A DNA stretch of 6,239 bases. It comes from Myxococcales bacterium (GTDB lineage: Bacteria > Myxococcota_A > UBA9042 > PHBI01 > JAAZYN01). A model generated the notes under the pieces. The model was not told the DNA's origin and made no database searches. It saw nothing but the letters and a program-made list of their open reading frames with translations. The DNA is taken from NCBI GenBank assembly GCA_014239625.1, contig JAAZYN010000228.1, forward strand, positions 1-6,239. The letters are read 5' to 3'. How positions within the stretch are numbered: position 1 is the first letter of the stretch; each line of letters opens with the position of its first letter. Positions 1 through 6,137 of this stretch are shown here, piece by piece. A program made the translations under genes and the position numbers.

Positions 1-375
1 CGCGGCGATCGCCAGGGTGTAGGCCTCTTCTCCGGTCGCGCAGCCCGCGCTCAGCAGGGAGGCGGGCTGCTTCATCGAGCGGAGCAGCTTCGCCACCGTG
101 TCGAACACGGCGCGGTCGCGATAAAAGAACGTGTGCGAGTTGGTGATGACATCGATCAGGCCTGCGAGCTCAGCGTCTTGGAGGGACTCTCCCCGCAGTC
201 GATTCACGTAGGCGTCAGCGCTGGCCAGACCCAGAGTCTGGGCACGCGTGGCTACAAACGCCGTCGCGTTTTGGACCTGCGCGGAGCTCGCTCGATCCAT
301 AGCGATACCGGTGCGATGGCCGATCAGATCGAACAGGCGCCGGACGTGCCCACGATCGGCAGGCTCCGGGCTCAT
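1..375 (-). CDS. cheR: CheR-type receptor glutamate methyltransferase, N-terminal part (cut by window edge)
   Basis: This open reading frame starts at ATG 375-373 and runs without a stop to base 1, giving the first 125 residues of a protein that continues outside the window. Residues 11-25 resemble the CheR N-terminal helical domain (RRLFDLIGHRTGI). Residues 78-87 (TNSHTFFYRD) match the family signature usually seen as TNxTxFFRE. Residues 109-121 (SAGCATGEEAYTL) are the S-adenosylmethionine-binding motif I (S/A-A-x-S/A-TGEE-x-YS/T). By family knowledge, CheR methylates glutamates on chemoreceptor cytoplasmic helices and opposes CheB. The start overlaps the cheB stop by 4 bp (ATGA), so translation is probably coupled; only a weak purine-rich stretch (GGGAAA) precedes it. 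A later in-frame Met at residue 26 would remove the conserved N-terminal helix, so 375 is preferred. The catalytic domain's remainder, and any C-terminal TPR fusion as in some family members, cannot be seen. Confidence 0.93.
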   Translation of the reverse strand, partial: MSPEPADRGHVRRLFDLIGHRTGIAMDRASSAQVQNATAFVATRAQTLGLASADAYVNRLRGESLQDAELAGLIDVITNSHTFFYRDRAVFDTVAKLLRSMKQPASLLSAGCATGEEAYTLAIAA

Positions 376-1460
376 TTTCCCACGCAACCCCTCACCGCGG
401 CGATCACGGCGTTCGCGAGGTCGTCGGTCGGATAGTGAGCGTCGACGCATCCCAAGGAGATCGCGGCCTGGGGCATGCTCGCCACGACGCAGGTGTCGGG
501 GCTTTGAACCATAGTCACCCCTCCACGCTCCTTGATCCGCTGCATCCCGACCGCGCCGTCGTTGCCCATCCCGGTAAGGACCACGCCGATCGAACGGCGC
601 CCGTAAGAGCGGGCGATGCTCTCGAGAAGGCGGGTGCCCGACGGCACGTGCGTCGTGCCGGCCTCCGCTGGGATGAGCAGGAGCGCCCCCGTCTCATCCA
701 CCTCCAGGTGGTGTCCATCCGGCGCGACGTAGACGTGTCCAGCCTTGAGGCGAGCGCCCTGCTGAGCCACCGACGCCGACAGCGCGGAGACGGAGTCGAG
801 CCAGCTGGCGAAGGTCTCCGAGAAGCCTGGTGACAGGTGCTGAACCACCACGAAAGGAGCCTCGAACCCACTCGGAATGAACTCTAGTAGGCCCGCCAAC
901 GCCGCCGGTCCGCCGGTCGACGAGACCACACCGATGACGCGTGACAGGCGCCCGGTGGCGCCCGCGCGAGCCTCCGCGTCGCCTTCGGCGCCCTGGGGGG
1001 CGCCGACGGACCACGCTGGCTTCGCGCGGAGCCGAGCCTCCTTCTTGGCGCGACGGACGACCGCCACGCCTGATAGCAACCGCGCTTTGTTGCGGATCAT
1101 CTTGGCGTCGGCCGCCTGAGGATCGAACTCGGCGGGCTTGCGAATGAGCTCGAGGGCTCCGCGCTCGATGGCGTCGAAGATGAAGTCGCTGGTCTCGGCC
1201 CGAGGATCGGACGTCAAGACCAGTATGGGCGTGGGCGTCGTGGCCATGATCTCTTCGATCGCTTCGAGACCACCCATCTCGGGCATGTGAACATCCATCA
1301 CCACCAGGTCTGGCGAGTGATTGGCTGTCATTTCGTGGGCCTGGATGCCGTTCTCAGCGACCCAGGCCACTTTCATGTCACCGTCCGCCTCCAGGATACC
1401 TGTGAGCGCAGCGACGAAGATGGGTGAGTCGTCGGCGAGAAGAATGTTGATGGAGCTCAT
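372..1460 (-). CDS. cheB: CheB chemotaxis-specific protein-glutamate methylesterase/deamidase
   Basis: This 362-residue protein has the usual CheB length and two-domain layout. The receiver (about residues 3-122) has the acidic pair Asp10-Asp11, phospho-acceptor Asp56 (VVMDVHMPEMGG), Thr83 and Lys108 (IRKPAEF). A basic, Ala/Gly-rich linker (about 123-172) leads to the methylesterase domain (about 174-360). Its catalytic triad appears intact: Ser181 in SSTGGP, His208 in VVQHLSPGF, and Asp301 in LTGMGNDGAVGM. CheB removes methyl groups from receptor glutamates, or deamidates glutamines, and is activated when CheA phosphorylates its receiver, giving adaptation. The ATG at 1460 lies 9 bp after the cheA stop and follows a full TAAGGAGGT Shine-Dalgarno sequence, the only strong independent ribosome site inside the operon. 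Its stop overlaps the cheR start. FrzG is the Myxococcus frz counterpart, though plain CheB is the safer name. Confidence 0.97.
   Translation of the reverse strand: MSSINILLADDSPIFVAALTGILEADGDMKVAWVAENGIQAHEMTANHSPDLVVMDVHMPEMGGLEAIEEIMATTPTPILVLTSDPRAETSDFIFDAIERGALELIRKPAEFDPQAADAKMIRNKARLLSGVAVVRRAKKEARLRAKPAWSVGAPQGAEGDAEARAGATGRLSRVIGVVSSTGGPAALAGLLEFIPSGFEAPFVVVQHLSPGFSETFASWLDSVSALSASVAQQGARLKAGHVYVAPDGHHLEVDETGALLLIPAEAGTTHVPSGTRLLESIARSYGRRSIGVVLTGMGNDGAVGMQRIKERGGVTMVQSPDTCVVASMPQAAISLGCVDAHYPTDDLANAVIAAVRGCVGK
985..1006. repeat. 8-bp GC-rich inverted repeat inside cheB linker
   Basis: A perfect inverted repeat, TCGGCGCC and GGCGCCGA, is separated by 6 bases (993-998). In the mRNA it would form a stem of eight pairs, mostly G-C. 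It lies in the codons for the flexible linker between the CheB receiver and methylesterase domains (around residues 152-159). No run of U follows it on the minus strand, so it does not look like an intrinsic terminator. It may be a chance result of GC-rich Gly/Ala/Pro codons. Confidence 0.5.
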
Positions 1461-1463
1461 ACC

Positions 1464-1472
1464 ACCTCCTTA
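1464..1472 (-). promoter_or_regulatory. Strong Shine-Dalgarno site for cheB, overlapping the cheA stop
   Basis: On the minus strand the sequence is TAAGGAGGT, followed by GGT and the cheB ATG at 1460. The TAA is also the cheA stop codon. The match to the usual 16S rRNA anti-Shine-Dalgarno sequence is complete, with 4 nt between AGGAGG and ATG, slightly short of the common spacing. It suggests cheB is translated efficiently on its own, by ribosomes loading or re-initiating right at the cheA stop. Confidence 0.85.
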
Positions 1473-3695
1473 CTGCAGAAACCGGTCAATGGTCTCGATC
1501 AGAACGGAGCGACTGAAGTCGGTTTTTATCAGGTGCGCGTCAGCACCGAGACTATCAGCTCGCTCTTTGTCCTCAACAGAGCCTCGACTGCTCAAAACGA
1601 TAATTGGGATACGTGTCGTCAGCCCGCTCCGCCGCACCGCGGCGATAAGCTCGAATCCGTTCATCTCGGGCATCTCGATGTCGGTGATGATCAGATCTGG
1701 CTGGGTTGCCAAGAGTTTCGCCAACGCTTCTCTGCCGTTGGCCGCTTCTACGGTGCGGTAACCGCGGGAGCGCACGATCCGCTCGAACATGTCCCGGGTG
1801 ATCTCCGAGTCATCGACGAGCATGACCAACCGCTCCGCGCGATGGGCGGCGCGAACATCTACTTTGGGCTTCATGGACGGCGCCGCGCCGCTGCGCCTGA
1901 TCAGCTCGGTGAGGTTCACGATCAGGATGGCTTCGCCGTTGTCGCCGATGCCGACTCCCAGATAGGTCTGAAGCGAGGACAGCAGCCCGCCGAGCGGGCG
2001 GCGAACCAATTGAGTCTCCGACTCGACGCGGTCGACCAGCAGGCCCAGGGTGCGCTCACCATCACTGACTACGATGACGCGCTCTCCCTCCGCCTCACGG
2101 CCGCGCTTGGCGCCTGTCAGGTGGGCGAGAGAGTCCAGCGAGACGACCTCGTCGTCCAGTCGCATAGCGACGCCACCGCCGGCGTCCACCCAGGTCGAGG
2201 GCGCGGCTTGTGCGATGATGCGAACCGCGTGTGACGGGATCCCAAAACGGGTACCGCCGGCCGAGACCACCAGCGTCCGGCTGACGGCCACGCTCGTCGG
2301 GACGAACAACACAAAGGTCGTGCCGCGGCCGGCCTCGCTGGAGACGCCGACACGCCCGCCGAGGCTCTCGACGCTGCGCCGGACGACGTCCATTCCGACG
2401 CCCCGCCCGGACAGCTCTGTCGCTTCGTCGCGGGTGGAGAGGCCCGCGGCGAAGATGAGCATGTAGACATCGCTGTCATGGGCCGCTCGGACCTGGTCGG
2501 CGTCCACCAGCCCCGCGCGGATCGCGGCGCGCGCGACCGCACCGCGGTCGATCCCGCGTCCGTCATCCGACACCGTGATCTCGACGCCCTTGCCCGACAG
2601 CCGCGCCTCCAGGAGCAGCACCGCCTCCTCGGGTTTTCCAGCGGCGATCCGCTCCGCGCCGGTCTCGACACCGTGGTCCACGCAGTTTTGGATGAGGTGC
2701 ATCATCGGCTCAGCGAGCTCGTCGAGGACGTTCGCGTCTGCCTCCAGATCACCGCCGGTGAACACGAAGCGGATCTTCTTTTGCTGCGCTTTGGCCAGGT
2801 CGCGGACCAGCCGCTCGAAACGGGCAAACAGCAACGACAGCGGCAACAGGCGTATCCGCCGCATCACGCCGTCCACCTCGTCGAGCTGGCTGCTGCTCAG
2901 CAACGCCTCGTCGCGCGAGCCCTGCAGGAGCGAGCTGACCCGTTTCTGCACGTCGCCGAGCTCGGCCCAGTTGAGGCGGGTAGGGGCGCCTCGCGCCAGG
3001 ATTCGCCGCGTCGTCACGTTGAGCTTCTGGAGGGTCACCAGCGCCGCGTCATTTTGTTGCTGGCCGCGCTGCACCTCACCCAGGTATTCGGTCAAGTGAT
3101 CGAGGCGCTCTCGCGGCACCCGGACGAAGCGGCGCTGCTGCTCCTCGCCCGGCCGTGTCACTACCTTGGCGGCTGGCTGTGGCCCGGTCTTGGGCCTCTG
3201 GGACGGCGCTCTCGTGGCCCCAGTCTCGGGACCGGGGCCGGGCCCCGCGGGAGCGGGTGCGGGTGTGGCTCCCTTGGGCCGCTGAGCTGGCACCCCGTCG
3301 CCGTCGAGCAGCCCCTGCACGGCGTCGAGGAAGCTCTCCCCGGCTCGAGTGACCTCCGGTGACGGATCCGAGCTCAGCAAAGCGCCCAGCAGGTCAAACC
3401 CTCTGAGCAACAGCTCCCCGACGTCGGCGACGTCTTCGAAGCCTCTCTGTTTTGCGAGCAGCAGCAGGTCTTCGGTCCGGTGCGCCACATCACTCGCGAG
3501 CTTGAAGCCCATGATGCGGGACTCGCCCTTGATCGTGTGAATGTCGCGCATGGCCTCTTCGAGAGAGTCCAACCGGGTGGCGTCGCGCTCCAGCGCAATC
3601 CAGGCGGAGTTGAGACGCTCGATGCGCTCCGCGCTGACGGCCAGGAACTTGTCCAGAACCGACGCTCGGGCGCGGTCGACGAGGTCATCGCTCAC
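1470..3695 (-). CDS. cheA: Hybrid CheA histidine kinase with C-terminal receiver (FrzE-like)
   Basis: This 741-residue kinase autophosphorylates and feeds phosphate to receivers. Domains in order: an HPt/P1 domain (about 1-130) with phospho-acceptor His53 in HTIKGESRIMGF; a Pro/Gly/Ala-rich linker (about 136-185) with no P2 domain; P3 dimerisation helices (about 190-300); and a GHKL ATPase (about 300-465). The ATPase has its N box at Asn337/His341 (LIQNCVDHGVE), a G1 box at Asp377-Gly381 (DDGRG), an F box (FAAGLST) and a G2 box at 430-435 (GRGVGM). A CheW-like P5 domain (about 468-605) and a receiver (about 620-741; Asp628-Asp629, Asp672, Ser702, Lys724) follow. The GTG start at 3695 overlaps the upstream stop as GTGA and has GAGGG 7 nt before it. 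Reading upstream to an ATG at 4034 would add Arg/Gly/Pro-rich out-of-frame sequence covering most of the preceding gene. All visible catalytic residues are intact. The layout matches FrzE and similar myxobacterial kinases. Confidence 0.96.
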   Translation of the reverse strand: MSDDLVDRARASVLDKFLAVSAERIERLNSAWIALERDATRLDSLEEAMRDIHTIKGESRIMGFKLASDVAHRTEDLLLLAKQRGFEDVADVGELLLRGFDLLGALLSSDPSPEVTRAGESFLDAVQGLLDGDGVPAQRPKGATPAPAPAGPGPGPETGATRAPSQRPKTGPQPAAKVVTRPGEEQQRRFVRVPRERLDHLTEYLGEVQRGQQQNDAALVTLQKLNVTTRRILARGAPTRLNWAELGDVQKRVSSLLQGSRDEALLSSSQLDEVDGVMRRIRLLPLSLLFARFERLVRDLAKAQQKKIRFVFTGGDLEADANVLDELAEPMMHLIQNCVDHGVETGAERIAAGKPEEAVLLLEARLSGKGVEITVSDDGRGIDRGAVARAAIRAGLVDADQVRAAHDSDVYMLIFAAGLSTRDEATELSGRGVGMDVVRRSVESLGGRVGVSSEAGRGTTFVLFVPTSVAVSRTLVVSAGGTRFGIPSHAVRIIAQAAPSTWVDAGGGVAMRLDDEVVSLDSLAHLTGAKRGREAEGERVIVVSDGERTLGLLVDRVESETQLVRRPLGGLLSSLQTYLGVGIGDNGEAILIVNLTELIRRSGAAPSMKPKVDVRAAHRAERLVMLVDDSEITRDMFERIVRSRGYRTVEAANGREALAKLLATQPDLIITDIEMPEMNGFELIAAVRRSGLTTRIPIIVLSSRGSVEDKERADSLGADAHLIKTDFSRSVLIETIDRFLQ

Positions 3696-4078
3696 GCGTG
3701 AACCCTCGACGCCACCCGCTGCCGGTCCAGGAGGTACCCGAAGCTGCTCTCGCGGGCCGAGAAACACAGCCCAATGAGCCCCAGCTTCGCCATCGCGCCG
3801 CGCAGAGATCTCGGGGCCGCGTGGAGGTCGCTGGACGACACCGCGCAGATCGACGCGGCTTCGCCCAACACGAGATGGAGACGTCTCGCAGCGACCTTCA
3901 CCTCGACCACTCGTGCCGCCAACGGTGGTCGCGTCAAGCCGAACACCTGTGAGAGGTCGACAGCGGCGCCCTGGCCCTCCCCGAGAGCGTGCCCGACGGA
4001 CACCGCTCGGGGCAGGTCCAGGCCGATGAGCCACCGAACCCGTCCGAGCCAGGACGTCACGAGCTGCATCGCGCTCAT
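3692..4078 (-). CDS. Small divergent CheW-like protein (FrzB-like candidate)
   Basis: This 128-residue protein has a frame closed by 4-bp overlaps at both ends: ATGA with cheW and GTGA with cheA. Several segments fit the CheW fold. GAAVDLSQVFGL (residues 37-48) resembles the 'PVVDL..LFG' strand. Residues 56-76 resemble the strand pair around 'GLLVD.V', and SSFGYLLDRQRVA (111-123) resembles the last strand, usually 'hhLD...L'. The conserved Arg-Gly motif before the VDL strand is missing: aligned on the Asp-Leu, Gly33-Glu34 replace Arg78-Gly79 of the neighbouring CheW. The N-terminal half is also short. There is no signal peptide and no confident membrane segment. In the Myxococcus frz operon a divergent CheW (FrzB) accompanies the ordinary one (FrzA), so this is probably its functional analogue, an accessory array protein. 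The fold assignment is inference from weak similarity; the gene itself is well supported by position. Confidence 0.72.
   Translation of the reverse strand: MSAMQLVTSWLGRVRWLIGLDLPRAVSVGHALGEGQGAAVDLSQVFGLTRPPLAARVVEVKVAARRLHLVLGEAASICAVSSSDLHAAPRSLRGAMAKLGLIGLCFSARESSFGYLLDRQRVASRVHA
3703..3707 (-). promoter_or_regulatory. Ribosome binding site that fixes the GTG start of cheA
   Basis: On the minus strand GAGGG is followed by a 7-nt spacer and then GTG at 3695. This supports the non-ATG start, which also makes a GTGA overlap with the stop of the preceding gene and places the HPt helix at the true N-terminus. Confidence 0.65.
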
Positions 4079-4596
4079 GTCTTGGCCGCGTTCAGCAGGG
4101 ATGGCAGGTCGACGATGAAGGCGAGCCCTCCTTCATGCTCGAACATCTTGTCTACGTGGGGCGTCAGTCGTTTTCCCTGGACGGCGTCGGGGACGCGCAG
4201 CCTGCTCTCCAGGACGCGCTCGATGCCGCCAACCCGGTCACAGATGCAGCCGACGCGCATATCCGGAACGCTCACGACCACCACGCGGTCTTCCATGTCC
4301 TCGTCGCGGCTGTCGGGTAACTCCAGATAGCGTCGCAGGTCCAGCAACGCCAACGGTCTTCCTCGCAGCACCATGATCCCCGGGACGTAGTCTGGGGCCC
4401 CCGGGACCGATGTCACCGAGTCGTGCAGTTTGGTGATCTCGTCGACCATGTCCACATCCAGCGCCAGCCATGTCGGCCCCACCAGGACCGTGCAGAGGCG
4501 CCGGACCTCGGTCGCGCCAGGGTCGAAGCCGTCGACCTGCGGTGGCTCTCGCACACCAGCCTCCAGCGCCTCCCGCTCCAGCGTGGGGTCGGTCAT
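4075..4596 (-). CDS. cheW: CheW coupling protein
   Basis: This 173-residue protein is of ordinary CheW size, with an acidic N-terminal extension of about 30 residues. The CheW-domain signature is clear. A first strand region (VRRLCTVLVGPTWLALDVDMVDEI, in part; residues 31-54) is followed by VPGAPDYVPGIMVLRGRP (64-81), which holds the conserved Arg78-Gly79. Next come ALLDLRRYL (83-91), VVVVSVPDMRVGCICDRVGGI (105-125) with the 'G..VD.V' pattern, and a last strand LAFIVDLPSLL (158-168). CheW has no catalytic activity: it bridges the receptor hairpin tip and the CheA P5 domain in the membrane-associated array. Its ATG overlaps the receptor stop (ATGA, 4596-4593), and its stop overlaps the next start. 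There is no good Shine-Dalgarno site at normal spacing, so translation probably depends on coupling to the receptor gene. FrzA is the likely counterpart in frz systems. Confidence 0.95.
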   Translation of the reverse strand: MTDPTLEREALEAGVREPPQVDGFDPGATEVRRLCTVLVGPTWLALDVDMVDEITKLHDSVTSVPGAPDYVPGIMVLRGRPLALLDLRRYLELPDSRDEDMEDRVVVVSVPDMRVGCICDRVGGIERVLESRLRVPDAVQGKRLTPHVDKMFEHEGGLAFIVDLPSLLNAAKT

Positions 4597-6137
4597 GCGG
4601 TCGTGCCGTTCGCCTCGTCCGGGATGACGAAGCGTTCGACGATGTTGTGCAGGCGCTCACTGAGCATCACCAGCTCTCGCGAAGCCGACACGATCTCACG
4701 GCTGCCCTCGGCGGTGCCTCGCGCGATGTGCGACACATCATCGAAGGCTACGCTGACCTGCTCGAGTCCGGACTGCTGTTGTTGAATCGTCAGGCTGATC
4801 TGTCGCGATGAGCGCGTCGTGTCAGCCGCGATCTTGATCGTCTCCTCGGTGGCCAGCACCGTCGCTTCGTTGGCGCGAGTGATGGAGGTCGTCAGCTCTT
4901 TGATGTCGGTGACCGACGCCATCACGCTCTCGGCCAGCCGCTGCATCTGCTGCGCGACCAGGGAGAAGCCGCGACCCGCTTCACCAGCCTTGGTGCCCTC
5001 GAGCGCAGCGTTGAGAGCCAGGATCTCACTTTTGTTGGCGATGTCCTTGATGACCTGGAGGATCTCGGCGATGCGCTCGGTCTGCTCGGAGAGCACCGCG
5101 ATCCGCTCGCCCACCAGCTGACTGTTCTGCTGGGTCCGCTCCGCGTTCTGCAGCACCAGCTGCGCGGCGGTCGCGATTTCACGACCCGCGGTCAGCAGGG
5201 TCTCCAAGGTGCGGCGGTTCTCATCCACCGACGACGACTGCTCCACCGCGCCCCGCTCCTGCTGTCGCGCGTTGGCTAGAAACTCGCCTGCCGACGACGT
5301 CAGCCGCTCGGCGGTCTGCCGGATCTGGCCCACCATCTCCCGTTGAGTGCTGAGCACTTGTGACACGGCGGTGGCGAGGTCTCCGGGCGCGGCCACGTCG
5401 ACCAGCAGATCCCCGGCGGCGATCTCTTCGAGGCGGCTCGCCAGCGCTGCGAAGTTCCCCAGCATGGCGCCGAAGGAGGTCGCCATGCGACCTATCTCGT
5501 CGCTGCTGTTGTCATCGAGGTGCTCGTGCCGAAGATCCCCCAACGCGACCCGGGCGGCCACTTTGTCGAGCGCTCGGAGTCGCTGCCCGATGGAGCGGCC
5601 GAGCAACAAGGCGGCCACCACCCCGATGGCCAGAATCAAGAGCGAGACCAGGAGGATCGTCTGGCGGATGCGGGAGCTCGCGTCTCTCACACTGGCCGTC
5701 GACATCGTCAGCACCAGGACGCCCGGGTTACCGCTGCCGCTCTCGACTCGGGTGCGCACCTCTACCACGCGGTCTCCCGCAGCGGGGTCGTCGCCGCTGG
5801 CGCTCAATGTCGGCGTGAAGGACACCCTGCCGCGATGATGAGCCGCGAAGAGTCGCCCGTCGGCCCAGAACAGCGCCGCTGATTGGAACTCCGCGTCGGC
5901 GTCCATCAGCTTGAGCGCCTCGACCGCCTCGTCCCGCCGGTCGTGCTCCATCATCGGCGCTACCGTGGAGGCCACGATCCGGCCCAATGAGTCGGACTTC
6001 TGCTGCAGCGCCGAGAAGAGCTGCCCGATTTGCTGTTCGGGGAAGTACAAGAGCACGAACACGACGATGCTCAAGACCACCGCAGCCACGATCGATGCGA
6101 TCTTGAATCCGACCGAGAGTCTACTGCCTTTTTGCAT
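4593..6137 (-). CDS. Transmembrane methyl-accepting chemotaxis protein with periplasmic CHASE8-like sensor
   Basis: This 514-residue receptor has a short basic N-terminus, TM1 (about 13-32), a periplasmic domain (33-157), TM2 (about 160-180), a HAMP domain (about 181-233, with DEIG at 213-216), a possible second degenerate HAMP (about 234-272) and a coiled-coil signalling hairpin to about 505. The periplasmic part has the pattern of small CHASE8/sCache-type sensors (IVASTVAPMM, then AALFWADGRLFAAH at 87-100); the ligand cannot be told. The tip (ILALNAALEGTKAGEAGRGF, 372-391) is clearly of the receptor family, but has KSE (369-371) where QTN is usual and GTK (381-383) where AAR is usual. Candidate methylation pairs are Glu299-Gln300 and Glu459-Gln460. 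There is no C-terminal NWETF-type tether. The start at 6137 is chosen because GAGGAG lies 7 nt upstream; in-frame ATGs at 6152 and 6212 are less well placed. Confidence 0.93.
   Translation of the reverse strand: MQKGSRLSVGFKIASIVAAVVLSIVVFVLLYFPEQQIGQLFSALQQKSDSLGRIVASTVAPMMEHDRRDEAVEALKLMDADAEFQSAALFWADGRLFAAHHRGRVSFTPTLSASGDDPAAGDRVVEVRTRVESGSGNPGVLVLTMSTASVRDASSRIRQTILLVSLLILAIGVVAALLLGRSIGQRLRALDKVAARVALGDLRHEHLDDNSSDEIGRMATSFGAMLGNFAALASRLEEIAAGDLLVDVAAPGDLATAVSQVLSTQREMVGQIRQTAERLTSSAGEFLANARQQERGAVEQSSSVDENRRTLETLLTAGREIATAAQLVLQNAERTQQNSQLVGERIAVLSEQTERIAEILQVIKDIANKSEILALNAALEGTKAGEAGRGFSLVAQQMQRLAESVMASVTDIKELTTSITRANEATVLATEETIKIAADTTRSSRQISLTIQQQQSGLEQVSVAFDDVSHIARGTAEGSREIVSASRELVMLSERLHNIVERFVIPDEANGTTA

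Noticed and set aside
3233..3247. GC-rich palindrome in the cheA linker as an internal terminator
   Set aside because: It is a 6-bp stem with a 3-base loop, has no following U-run, and falls in Gly-Pro repeat codons that produce such sequence by composition.
2478..3362. A 294-codon plus-strand open frame opposite cheA
   Set aside because: It lies wholly inside a gene with intact kinase motifs, its product is rich in Arg, Gln and His with no recognisable domain, and long antisense frames are expected in GC-rich coding DNA. The same applies to the plus-strand frames at 1533-2234, 5347-5838 and 435-833.
3696..4034. N-terminal extension of cheA to the ATG at 4034
   Set aside because: The added 113 residues are Arg/Gly/Pro-rich and overlap most of the CheW-like gene in another frame. 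The GTG at 3695 has a ribosome site and begins directly with the HPt helix.
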